From: Clarireedia homoeocarpa | Taxonomy: Eukaryota; Ascomycota; Leotiomycetes; Helotiales; Rutstroemiaceae | Direction: 5' to 3' | Assembly (NCBI GenBank): GCA_001465935.1 | Contig: LNKV01000044.1 | Span: 23,709-87,708 of the forward strand | DNA length: 64,000 nucleotides | In this document: piece after piece, positions 24,463 through 33,701 of the stretch | How the letters are laid out: every line of letters starts with the position of its first letter | Position numbering within the stretch: position 1 is the first letter of the stretch | The notes under the pieces: generated by a model | Seen by the model: only the letters and a program-made list of their open reading frames with translations | The model's database searches: none | What the model was told of the DNA's origin: nothing | Made by a program: the position numbers and the translations under genes

Positions 24463-25247
24463 TCAGACAGCCAAATACAATCCAGAAAGTCCCACCAGGA
24501 CAATGATCAAGAAGAAGCAAGGCCTTTTGTCTGGAGCGATGCCCGTGAAGAGCTGGGGACTAGTTGTGATGAGATCTGCCGCACCGTTGTATATGGTCGA
24601 TGTAGGATCGGCAGATAGTTTTGATGTTGTCGTAGCGGTGTTACGAGGGTCGTATAGTGGTGGCATAGACGATATGAAAGCCCCGGGCATATATGGACCC
24701 GCGCTCTGCATTGGGAATGCACTTTTAGTGAGGTAACTTGAGTCTGACCCAGAGTCATATAACTTCGCACCTGCAAGGTACTCAGCCTCCCGTCGACGAA
24801 GAGAATCGTGGTTCGAAAAATCCGGTATTGTTAACAGTGTAGCGTCGCTCACAGCACCAGAACATTGCGCTATCGAATGATGTAGTGCCGGTCCAAAGTG
24901 GGCAGTATCGCACTGAGAATAAAGACACTTAAAAATGGACTATTCCAGTACATGTCAAAACGAATTTCACACGGTGATGTGCGGTAAACGTGGAAAGGTT
25001 GGAAATTCACATACATTCTGATATTCCGGCTCCCGACAGAGGCAATCGTCGCTGTCTGTACATTTGCCGATATACTTTGTATTCTCCCAGCAATGTATAG
25101 CACAAACTAGATTTGAGTACTGTTAGACTAAGATGCATCGAACCACAAGGACTCCCATGGATGCTTACTTGGAACAAGAATATCTTCATTTGCAAGGACG
25201 GGCCATTGCGTGATGGCCAAAGTTATCAACAATGAGAGGTAACGCAT
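24463..25247 (-). CDS. CFEM-domain secreted/cell-surface protein
   Basis: Exons (minus): 25247-25169, 25106-25015, 24927-24463; 211 aa. An N-terminal signal peptide (MRYLSLLITLAITQWPVLA, predicted cleavage about residue 19) precedes a CFEM domain at about residues 26-84. Its eight cysteines are at 28, 32, 42, 48, 50, 58, 63 and 79, with the typical DDCLC core and an Asp three residues before it. A Ser/Thr-rich stalk follows, and the last ~15 residues are hydrophobic (FFLIIVLVGLSGLYLAV), suggesting a GPI signal or membrane anchor. CFEM proteins bind haem/iron, act in surface hydrophobicity or adhesion, and are common in plant-associated fungi. The domain only appears when all three exons are joined, so ORF-only annotation would miss it. 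Specific function unknown. Confidence 0.9.
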
Positions 25248-25624
25248 CTTCCTTTCCCCAAAAATAAACCGTAGTAAGCACTATGCGGATCGATTCAAGT
25301 ATGCAGATATTGTCTATAGAACAATCCTAGTGATTACGAGAAGAATCCTTGGGCTGTTGTGATAGCAGAGATTGTGACGCATGTAAAGTTTGCAAAAAGG
25401 AGTCGCTTGTTGAATGTGATTGAAGTAGGATTCGAGTAAAATGCAAAGAAGAGAAATCTCAGTATTATGAAGTAGCTAGAACTGTCAGGTACAGCATTCT
25501 TTCCTGAAATTACCAAAAAGATTGGACTTACCATCCACATACAGCCTAGAGGTTTGCACTTTCCTAACCCCCGGTGTTTTCCTTTCATATGGAAGGCACT
25601 TTCAAAAGTTACCTTAACACATTT
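25248..25624. promoter_or_regulatory. Intergenic region upstream of the CFEM gene
   Basis: About 375 bp holding the CFEM promoter and the cms1 3' end. A minus-strand frame at 25588-25334 is open but has no protein-family signal and is not called. Confidence 0.5.
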
Positions 25625-26640
25625 CTAGTAAAACAGAATCTGCAACCTGTCTGTAGACCCTTCATATCTGTCTCTGAAAGTAGAGGCACTTAACCACTTG
25701 ATTAACGGAACCTGTGTCTCTTTCATCTCAAGGACACCCCTCTGCTTCTGATCAACATGGGACGCATCAATGATTATCCTTTCCAATCTATCAATGGCAA
25801 GCGAACCTGTAAATTCAAGTCAAAAGATGAGCAACGGGCAGAAGCGAGATGTACTGACCATCGTCCATCAGGTCTTGTAGCCTCTGTGGGGTGCCAACCG
25901 CAATACCGGTTCTTGTAGATTTCAAAAAGGCAATAGAGTCTTTGATTTTGATATGTTTGGCAAAGAGCTTTGCTACCTTTACATCCTTTGTTTGAAATTT
26001 TCGAACGGCTCTGTGAAATATCGTCAGATAAACTTCATACATCACATAGCAAACGGTTGTTGAACGACATGTTGATGTGACGTACCGAGCAATGTCAGCT
26101 GCTCGAAGCCCTGCAGCAGTAACAATGATAGTATGAGGAGAACCATTCTTTTTCGAGGCGGACCAGAGCTTCGTCGCATTCCCTGAGAATTTTTCGAGAA
26201 ATTCAGGGAGATTGTCGAGTGTTCGCGGTTTATCCCAAGATGTAGTGTCTTGTATAGCAGTGGCTGAAGGTATGGTGGTTAACAGGTAGTATGGAGAGGA
26301 GTGCAGAGTACAACCCACCAGGCAAGTATTTGTCTTCCAACTCGATAGAGCTCAAGTCATCCTCATACCGCCGAGTCTGTCGCGCGATATAGTCTGCCAA
26401 CAAATGATTGTCCATCTTTGCAATTGCATGATTGAGACCAGCTTCGACATCAATATCTTCATCTTCGGAAGGTTTGGGTTTTTTTCTCTTTGTAGACTCC
26501 TTGTTTTTTGACTCCTCGTGCCCCTGACCCTTTGCTCGCTTTCGCTTCTTCGAGATTGTATTGGCTGTATTCCCTAACTCTGATTGAGGTAGAGTAGAAT
26601 CCTCTAAGAGAGGCTCTTGGAGGTTGTCCTCGACTGACAT
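25625..26640 (-). CDS. cms1: Cms1-like 90S pre-ribosome protein
   Basis: CMS1/CMSS1 family, associated with small-subunit pre-ribosomes in the nucleolus. Exons (minus): 26640-26319, 26248-26086, 26010-25859, 25806-25625, giving 272 aa. The N-terminal third is basic/acidic (SKKRKRAKGQ, STKRKKPKPSEDEDID). The conserved core contains KPRTLDNLPEFLEKF, GSPHTIIVTAAGLRAADIAR, AKLFAKHIKIKD and TGIAVGTPQRLQDLMD, then ERIIIDASHVDQKQRG and PLIKWL. This core resembles a reduced DEAD-box helicase RecA fold (GTP-R-L-like step, IIIDA) without Walker motifs. It is divergent from CENP-T, sharing a 594-bp promoter interval. Confidence 0.93.
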
Positions 26641-27234
26641 CGTGATGTGAGCAGCGTGCGTATATTAAACAACCAGACTTGAAATGCAATTTTGAGATAA
26701 AATTTAAGAGATTAATGGTCATAAGGCTAACAAGATGATCAAGCCATTCTTCAATACAGATTTACGTCGAGTTTGTAATAGAGTCCCAAACGTAGGAAGA
26801 AGCTATGGCGCTGTGCTGAGGGAACTCTAAGTTAAGTACTTCAAAATTATTTTTTTTCCCTTTCAGCCTTTCAGCCTTCCCAGACCCACCAACCTAAGAT
26901 AAGATAAGGTTAATGTAAGTGCAAGCAAGGTCCGCCTAGCTCTCCACCAGATACAGCCTTGTGTATTTTGCGACGCGTCTTCACCTGCAAATCACCCAGC
27001 AATACAGTTCCAATTTCTATCAATCAGCCATTGCTATTTCTACGTTGCTCACAACAATCCCTCACTCCCAAGTGCTTAGTACTAATCTCTCGACCATCCA
27101 TAAAAGAACGCAACTATTTTACCGGTCACGTCTCACAAACAGCTCGTTTCTGCCAGTCCCCAACGTGCTAAATAGCTGTTACTCGTCGATACTCATAGTA
27201 AACTGCCCAGGATTTTCAGGCTCAGCAAGAGGCT
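26641..27234. promoter_or_regulatory. Divergent promoter between cms1 and CENP-T
   Basis: 594 bp between two divergent start codons. It contains an A/T-rich stretch, an AAGATAAGATAAGGT motif (about 26896-26910) with two overlapping GATA sites, and a C/T-rich leader before the CENP-T ATG. Confidence 0.5.
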
Positions 27235-28794
27235 ATGGATTCAAGACCGGAAACCCCATCTCATCGTACGCCTGGTGCTGGCCAATCTTTGACTAGGACA
27301 CCTGCAGCTCAGTCGAAAACGCCAAACCTTGGACCAAGACTGGCTGGTTCCGCCCAAAGACCGAATCCTCTAACTCCGCACGGAAGAGCTGCTCGGAGGG
27401 AAGTGGATGCGCGTAGAGCAGGGTTAACACCAGGCAAAGACAGGAGACGTAGTGGGAGGCAGCAGAGAGAAACGCCTCGAGGTATACTGAGATTGCTCAG
27501 TAGAACACTGGCCCCCCAGACAGTTCCAACAGTTCCATCTCCACGGGTTGCTCCCCGAAAGGCCAGAAGTAGTTATATACCACCAGAGGATGAGCTTGAT
27601 GAGGGGCCTGCCCTGATACCACCTCGGCTTTCTTTACCTATAGAAGAGGAGGCTGACGATGATGAGGGGAGCGAAGATGACGAGAGCTTATTACTGCCAA
27701 GTCTAGCTCCGCTGGAGGATGAGAACTTAACTTCACGTTCTATTGAGCTTCCGCGACGAGCGGTCAACGAGCCAATGGGCGGACGATATTCAAGGGGCAG
27801 CTTTGGGAGTGTGCGTATGAGCGACCGCTTTGGTGACTTGGATGCCGTTGATTTTACCGGAGGTGATATGAATTTACAAGGAGATGATTTCGAGGACGAT
27901 GACTTTCCAGCGATGGGCGATTCTCCATTCTCACAAGCGTTAGTTCTAGTATACCAAAAACACTACAAGTTTCTGCTAACATGTACTAGGGACCAAACAG
28001 TGACACAAGGGCTTCTAGACTATAGGCTCAGCCGCCGGTCTCTGCTTCCAGGTCGAAGTAGTGATATTAGGCCTCGTGCATCATCACCATCGGACGAGAG
28101 AGACGCAACGTTTCTTTTTACGATTCCACAGCCGGACGAGGTGCAGCAGGAACCTGAGCTTTCTCCGCTGTTAGAAGAGGACCAATTGGAAATTCCTATG
28201 CTAGACGAAGAAGAAACTGTACTAGAGGACGATGCTGAGACTGTCAGGCAGCCTTTTAGACAAGAGGAGAGACCACATAGTGAACTGACCCGGATGAGCT
28301 CGTACGATGATAGGTCATCCCCAGAGCTTGCGAGGGCAGCACACACGAAAAAGACTCAGAAGCTCTCTAAGCATGGCCTGAAGTACTCCTCATTACCTCA
28401 CAGCATGGTGAAAAAGCTTGCATCAAAATTTACACGGAATGGGCCCCACAGCAAGACAAAATTGAGCAAGGATACCGTAGATGCGATAATGCAAGCATCC
28501 GATTGGTTTTTCGAACAAGCCAGTGATGATTTGGTTGCCTATTCCGAGCACGCTGGTCGGAAAACAATAGATGAGAGTGATGTTCTAGCATTGATGAGAA
28601 GGTATCTATCGCCCACAGCCGTACCCAGAAACCGTATATACTAAATAATGTACAGACAACGCCTGACAAATGCCACGACGACGCCGTTCTCGTTGGCTCA
28701 TAATCATCTGCCTCGAGAGCTCCTGCAAGAGCTAAGGATGGCCGCTCTACCAGCCATGAAAGATAGGCGCCGCAAGAAACCAAAGGTCGACTAG
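27235..28794 (+). CDS. Inner kinetochore protein CENP-T (Cnn1/Cnp20 family)
   Basis: CENP-T links centromeric DNA to the Ndc80 complex. Exons 27235-27938, 27990-28601 and 28656-28794; 484 aa. The long N-terminus is Pro/Arg-rich then acidic and apparently disordered, as expected for the Ndc80-binding arm. The C-terminal histone fold (about residues 365-455) reads LKYSSLPHSMVKKLASKF, KDTVDAIMQASDWFFEQAS, DDLVAYSEHAGRKTIDESD, VLALMRR. The family-specific extension TTPFSLAHNHLPRELLQELR follows in the last exon, where the unspliced frame instead ends at 28644. The 51-nt intron 1 is in phase and stop-free, so read-through would add 17 residues; its GTTAGT donor and GCTAAC branch site favour splicing. 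The tail meets SHY1 13 bp away. Confidence 0.93.
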
Positions 28795-28807
28795 ACGCAC
28801 AGGTGTC

Positions 28808-29952
28808 TCATGACCACTCCTTATTTTGGCGTACTCGTCGAGCGATGTCTGCTGGTGGTTTTTTGACGACCATCCACAGCATGACAGATGTTGCAGCAGC
28901 TAGTGCATACCTGGTTGCGATTAATATAGCTATGTATGATATGCTTTCGGGCGTAGTAGCTCTTACCATGTGAAAATATACTGTGCGTGGTTGTTTCGAA
29001 GGTTAACCTCCGCTGGTCTTCCAATTGGAATTCCACGCGCCTCTCGATCCCAAGAATTCAGTAAATCAGGTTCTTTGCAACACGATGTTAGTTCTACAGC
29101 GGCCAGAATGTATGGGGCGAATTATCAATACCCATAGTCTCTTCAATCCATACCGGTTGACTGCCTGTCAGTCTCGCCATTTGCTCAACATCAGGAAAGT
29201 AAAACTCTCTAGTTTGTGGGCTATTGTCGGGCGTGAAGATGTTCTTCTTCCACGGCTCACGCAACAAACCCTCAACTGTTATTTCGCCCTTTGGTAGACC
29301 ATCAGGTCTGTCCGCCTGCTTTTTATGCTTCTTATCGATCCAGCCTCGATTCACAAGAACCGTAGTTCCTGTCCCAGCTCTTTCTAAAGGTGTAATGACC
29401 AGGTATCCATCATGCCCGTCGTGCAACCGAGGTCCAATCAACATTTCCTGGTCGTGCCTGAAATGTCCTGTCGCATATATTCTCCTATAATCAAACTCGC
29501 CTATCGCCGAGGGATCAATGTGCGGCGGAAGTGGTAAAGGATCGCGAACAAGGCGATCTTCGAATTTGGCGATCAGCTTTGACTTCCAGTCCAGCCGCTG
29601 CACCTGCCATGTTCCCAAAGCGAAAGCCGTTATAGGTATCAAAGCTACATAATTCAGTATGCTGTCGGGGTCTTCAACATAGGTATGTTTGTTCAATAGA
29701 ACACCGTGACTTACCCAGTATTATCAATCCTGGTCCATGTCTTCTTCCAGCGCGGACAAGGTTGGGCGGATTGTCTACAATCGACATAAAATTGGGATCA
29801 TCCGCAGCTTGCTTCTCCCGCCGACTGGTATGTGAAATACATCGATTGCAAGGCACACTTTTCAAATACAATGATGAGAGTCGTATATTTTTCGAGCCAC
29901 TGGGGATGAAGTCATGGCGAACGTGAGAAAAAGTTCTTATCAGAGAACGCAT
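28808..29952 (-). CDS. shy1: Shy1/SURF1 cytochrome c oxidase assembly protein
   Basis: Mitochondrial inner-membrane factor for Cox1 haem insertion and complex IV assembly. Exons (minus): 29952-29715, 29644-29132, 29072-28967, 28910-28808; 319 aa. The N-terminus is Arg/Ser-rich and lacks acidic residues early on (mitochondrial targeting). TM1 is about 78-95 (GLIILALIPITAFALGTWQ), followed by the SURF1 signature WQVQRLDWKSKLI. Then come YRRIYATGHF, VLVNRGWID, TVEGLLREP and NSWDREARGIPIGRPAEVNL, with TM2 in the last exon (YALAAATSVMLWMVV). Final residues are QNKEWS before the TGA at 28808. Frame-only readings miss exons 3-4 and so lose TM2. It is convergent with CENP-T. Confidence 0.95.
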
Positions 29953-30398
29953 ATTTGTGGAGGAGAAGTATTGGATGATAAGTCATCAGAAGCAGCAAGT
30001 CGATTGTTCAAATAATATCGTTATCATTTTTATGCTCTAGAATCGATTTTGAAAAATCAATCAATCAATCGATTTTGACGCGACGCGGGCGAGCAAGGCT
30101 GCCTTATCTTATCGAGCTCTAGTGACGTAAGCAAGGCTCAACTTAGCAGCGGCAGCATCATCATCACACACTGTATCAGATAATCTCGTGTTTCTGCTGG
30201 TTGCACACTACCTTAATCGCATATTGTCTTCTAAGAGTAACCATTATTACATGCATTCGTCTGCATCAGTGTATTGAGCATCTATCTATAAGAGTTCTTA
30301 GCTAGGTGGCTATACCCCTACATTCAAGAAAGTTCAGGACAGATATCGTTATATGCATCGGACGATATATTTGCTATAGGTCATTCTGATAATACACC
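29953..30398. promoter_or_regulatory. Divergent promoter between shy1 and the UBX gene
   Basis: 446 bp between divergent starts, including the overlapping AATCAATCAATCAATCGAT tract near 30057. No gene or RNA signature is visible. Confidence 0.5.
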
Positions 30399-32158
30399 AT
30401 GTTTTATAGTGGCGACTTGAGCAGTGGTATCAACCAGGCCCTTTCGGAATCGAAGGTTGTCGCCTGTTTCGTCACGAGTAACGTCAGCCCTACTCCTTCA
30501 ATGCATCCTACTTTTGATTAACCAGCTTGGCCATATAGATCACAACGAGGAATCCCAATTATGGGAGAATGACTTCTTAAACGACCCCGAGGTGAATTGG
30601 ACATATTGGAGTATCTCTTGTTTATGTTACTTATATCTCCGTAGCTGAAGCGTCACATGCAAAATAACGCTATCACATTGCGTCTGGAAGCAGGTTCTCA
30701 GGAAGCCAACTATCTCGCCGCGGTCTTTCCGATCCCGAAAGTTCCAACTCTTGTGTTAATTAAGTAAGCGTTGCCAAACTTCTCTGCGCCCTCAGTTGTA
30801 TTCTTGCGCTATGACAAGGCACACGTTAGCCTTGAGTACTGGCTTCCTTGCGTGCAAGATTTGGAAGATGTCCCTGACGAAAGCACAGAAATGGAGAGCT
30901 CAAGGAATATATTGCATCTGGCGCGACCAAAGATGATTTCACTTCGCGGCTTGACCGGGCTCTTAAATTAGGCGATGCAGTAGATAATGGTAGAGCCAGT
31001 GGGTCTGTAGAAGTGACAGACCCGGCTGTCTCTGAACGACGGACAGCAAGAGGTGCCTCGGATTCTTCAGGTGCTCCAACGAGTAGTGCGCCCCTTTCAG
31101 AATCTTCTGGAGTACTCTCCAGTGATCCGACGGACAGCGGGGTAGTTACCGAGCACGCTTTACCCCAGCAACCACCTCAAGGGTCACCACGGCCATCTAG
31201 GGGCACGAGTTATGCCGGTGCTCAAAGAAAACTTCAACAGGATGCTAAGGAGGAGCGCGAGCGTGTGAGAAAGCTGGTTGAAGGTGACAAAATAGCAAGA
31301 AAAGTGAGAGAGGTCGAACGGAAAGTCAATGCAGGTGGGGCTGGCACAGAGAAATCAACCCCTCCCAACAAAGAATCCACATCATCTAAGTCACAAGATT
31401 GTGCGCTACAGATAAGGCTCTTCGACGGATCTACAATCCGCTCTAGATTCCCAAGTAACAGTACCTTGAATAAGGAAGTTAGACAAGTTAAGCCATTTTC
31501 TTACTGAGCCAAACGCATGTAAGGAGAGAATGCGCTGACATGTACTAGTGGATTGATGAACAACGGACTGATGCCGCGCCTTTTGTGTTCAAACAAATTT
31601 TGAGTCCGCTTCCGAACAGGAATATATCTATGACAGAAGAGACTATGGACGTCAAATCCCTAGGTTTAATGCCTAGTGCTACGTGAGTACTTGGAGTTAA
31701 TCAATGTATTTAAGATTGACAAGCCTTGCCGGTCAATATAATATGACGTACTGATTTGGACTATAGATTGATTCTTGTTCCTGTTCATGATTATGTATCA
31801 TCGTATGAAGGATCTCATACATCCGGACTGCTATGGAGAGGAATATCTGAAGGATACCGGGTTGGGTCATGGGGACTAAATCAGATCCTGGGTCCATTAC
31901 GAAACATTGTTTATGGACCTGCAACTAACCCAATAGATTCCTCCCCTGCTACAACTACAACAAACACGACTGCTACACCTGCGACTAACCTGAGAACTCT
32001 TCGGGATCGGAACCGTGATACCGACGATCACCAGCTATATAACGGCAATACTGTAAGATGCTCTAAATTATGCAAAACCGAAAATGAAAGATCACAGCTA
32101 AATCTCCTCCTAGCTAAATTTTGAGCCTCGTAAAGATGAGCCTAGTGACGAAAACTGA
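30399..32158 (+). CDS. UBX-domain protein with N-terminal UAS/thioredoxin-like domain (UBXN4/erasin-like)
   Basis: Predicted Cdc48/p97 adaptor in ER-associated degradation. Seven exons: 30399-30477, 30539-30591, 30645-30763, 30889-31486, 31549-31682, 31767-32052, 32114-32158; 437 aa. Residues 1-115 (SGINQALSESKVVACFV, FPIPKVPTLVLIKNGELKEYI) match the UAS-like fold of UBXN4. A Ser/Pro-rich linker and a charged helix (KEERERVRKLVEGDKIARK) follow. The UBX domain is about residues 250-335, with LQIRLFDGSTIRSRFPS carrying the R...FP Cdc48-contact motif. After it, LLWRGISEGYRVGSWGLNQ and ILGPLRNIVYG could be the amphipathic/intramembrane hairpin that holds UBXN4 in the ER. Exons 1-3 are tiny and invisible as long ORFs. 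The start was chosen by match to the UBXN4 N-terminus. Confidence 0.9.
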
Positions 32159-32750
32159 ATTCGAGACCGAGGCAGCTGTGACACCGTCCTGCCTACAGCC
32201 CCGCCTAGAGCCCCGCCTAGTGCCGACTCTGGAGACAGGCATGGCGCTCCTCCAGGGTATGGGCTATTTCACAGTATTTTTCTTTGCAACCAGTAATAGG
32301 ATAGTTGTCAGTGTCAATTTGCAGTTCTATTATCGTGAGTATTACAGTGAATAGGCTGTATCTTTTTGCATTCGTGAGCAAGATGTACTCTACGAGTCTT
32401 GATGATACGAGATAGACAGGTATTTGAGAGCGGCAAAGATTGAATTGGGAAGTTTGAGCTTTGATCAATGGTTGAATGGAGGAATGCGGTGGCTCTGTAG
32501 GAAAATTTTGAATACTGGCTTTCATACCTAGGGATGAATAGTGTTCGATAATAGGCCATAGATGAAAATGAGTAGAAAGCGTTCTTGGTGAGGATGACGA
32601 GCTTCAAGCACCTCATTAAAAGATACCCTATTATCTGCACATTTATTAAGACGACGAATGCATTGTATTGTTGGTGCCGTGATGGACGCCGTATTTCTAT
32701 CGTCTGTCTCCCAACAGGCCACACGCTGTAAGATGTTTCAAGCTCTTCAT
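32159..32750. other. Convergent intergenic region, UBX gene / DUF7704-like gene
   Basis: 592 bp between opposite stop codons. Several small frames overlap here but none resembles a protein. A short GCCCCGCCTAGAGCCCCGCC direct repeat lies at about 32199-32218. Confidence 0.5.
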
Positions 32751-33358
32751 TTAGTCAACTTTCACAGTGACTTTTTGATCAGGCCCAAATAGCCCAAGAA
32801 GGTACGCTGAACGCGTTAAACAAAGAAACAGCTATAATTCGTTAGTGTATGCATTCACACGAGAGTCCAGAAGTAATGCCATATCTCACAGTGGCTCCTA
32901 TATTCCCCCAAGTCATTGGGTTCCACATGGTGATGTCGATGCTCCTTTGCCACCCTAGTATATGGCAGGTTACCGCAATGTAGCTGATATCAGCTATCCA
33001 CAAAGCAATAATGTAGTTTCTCACTACTTTTGCTTCACTCGTGGCGTAAAGCACGCCTACCCCCACCATCGCTAAGAGTAGATATACGTTGCCTAGTTGG
33101 TAGGCGACAAGACGCGTATTGTCACTGACGGCTTCCAAGGGCGACGAAGCCACTTGTTCGGCTATGAACCACTCTGGAGATATGAATGGTGCGATGAAGC
33201 CAGCGACGCTGAAATAGATGAGTATAAGCAGCGACTATAATGTGGATGCTCGTTACAGCAGTGATTTATATATGTAGCATTAAGCCGTACTTACAGTGAT
33301 ATTGGTTCAAAGAGCGTAAACACGAACTTAGGAAATGGAGGGAAGACAGAGGTCATGA
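32751..33358 (-). CDS. Small multi-span membrane protein, DUF7704-like
   Basis: Proposed exons (minus): 33358-33291, 33208-32859, 32806-32751; 157 aa. The N-terminus PKFVFTLFEPI, then VAGFIAPFISPEWFIAEQ, a long hydrophobic span VYLLLAMVGVGVLYATSE, and IIALWIADISYIAVTCHILG, WNPMTWGNIGAT and YLLGLFGPD follow the layout of the fungal DUF7704 family of four-helix membrane proteins. Family function is unknown. The splice choices are less certain than for neighbouring genes. Intron 1 offers a stronger-looking GTAAGT two bases upstream that does not keep frame, so I used GTACGG with the TTTCAG acceptor. Intron 2 uses GTGAAT. Divergent from the telobox gene. Confidence 0.65.
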
Positions 33359-33701
33359 TCAGTCGCACTGGTAGTGGTGTGTGGTTTGATTGGGTTGGAA
33401 TTAAAAGTACGACGATGTAGTGTTTTAGTTGGAGATATATTGATATATTTTGGTTTTCACAAGATAGCCCAAGACGTTCGTGACATTGTAGACGGTTTTA
33501 ACCTCACACCTCCATATTTGCTAGATTCATCCATCCACCGGCGGTTCAGGCCTCGCTCACATTCACTGTACACCTACACTATCGCACAACAGAAGAAATA
33601 CAACGAACTCTGGATCCTGATCACTTCAACAACAAGACTCTCCAACGGCCACTCTCCGACTCAATTTCCCCCAATGTGTTTCGCCATGATCATACTGGAT
33701 A
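33359..33701. promoter_or_regulatory. Divergent promoter between DUF7704-like gene and telobox gene
   Basis: 343 bp between divergent starts. It has a C/T- and CACAC-rich leader just before the telobox ATG. No other feature is seen. Confidence 0.5.

Noticed and set aside
25334..25588. 84-residue minus-strand frame between the CFEM and cms1 genes
   Set aside because: Hydrophobic by chance, no family match, lies in a promoter interval.
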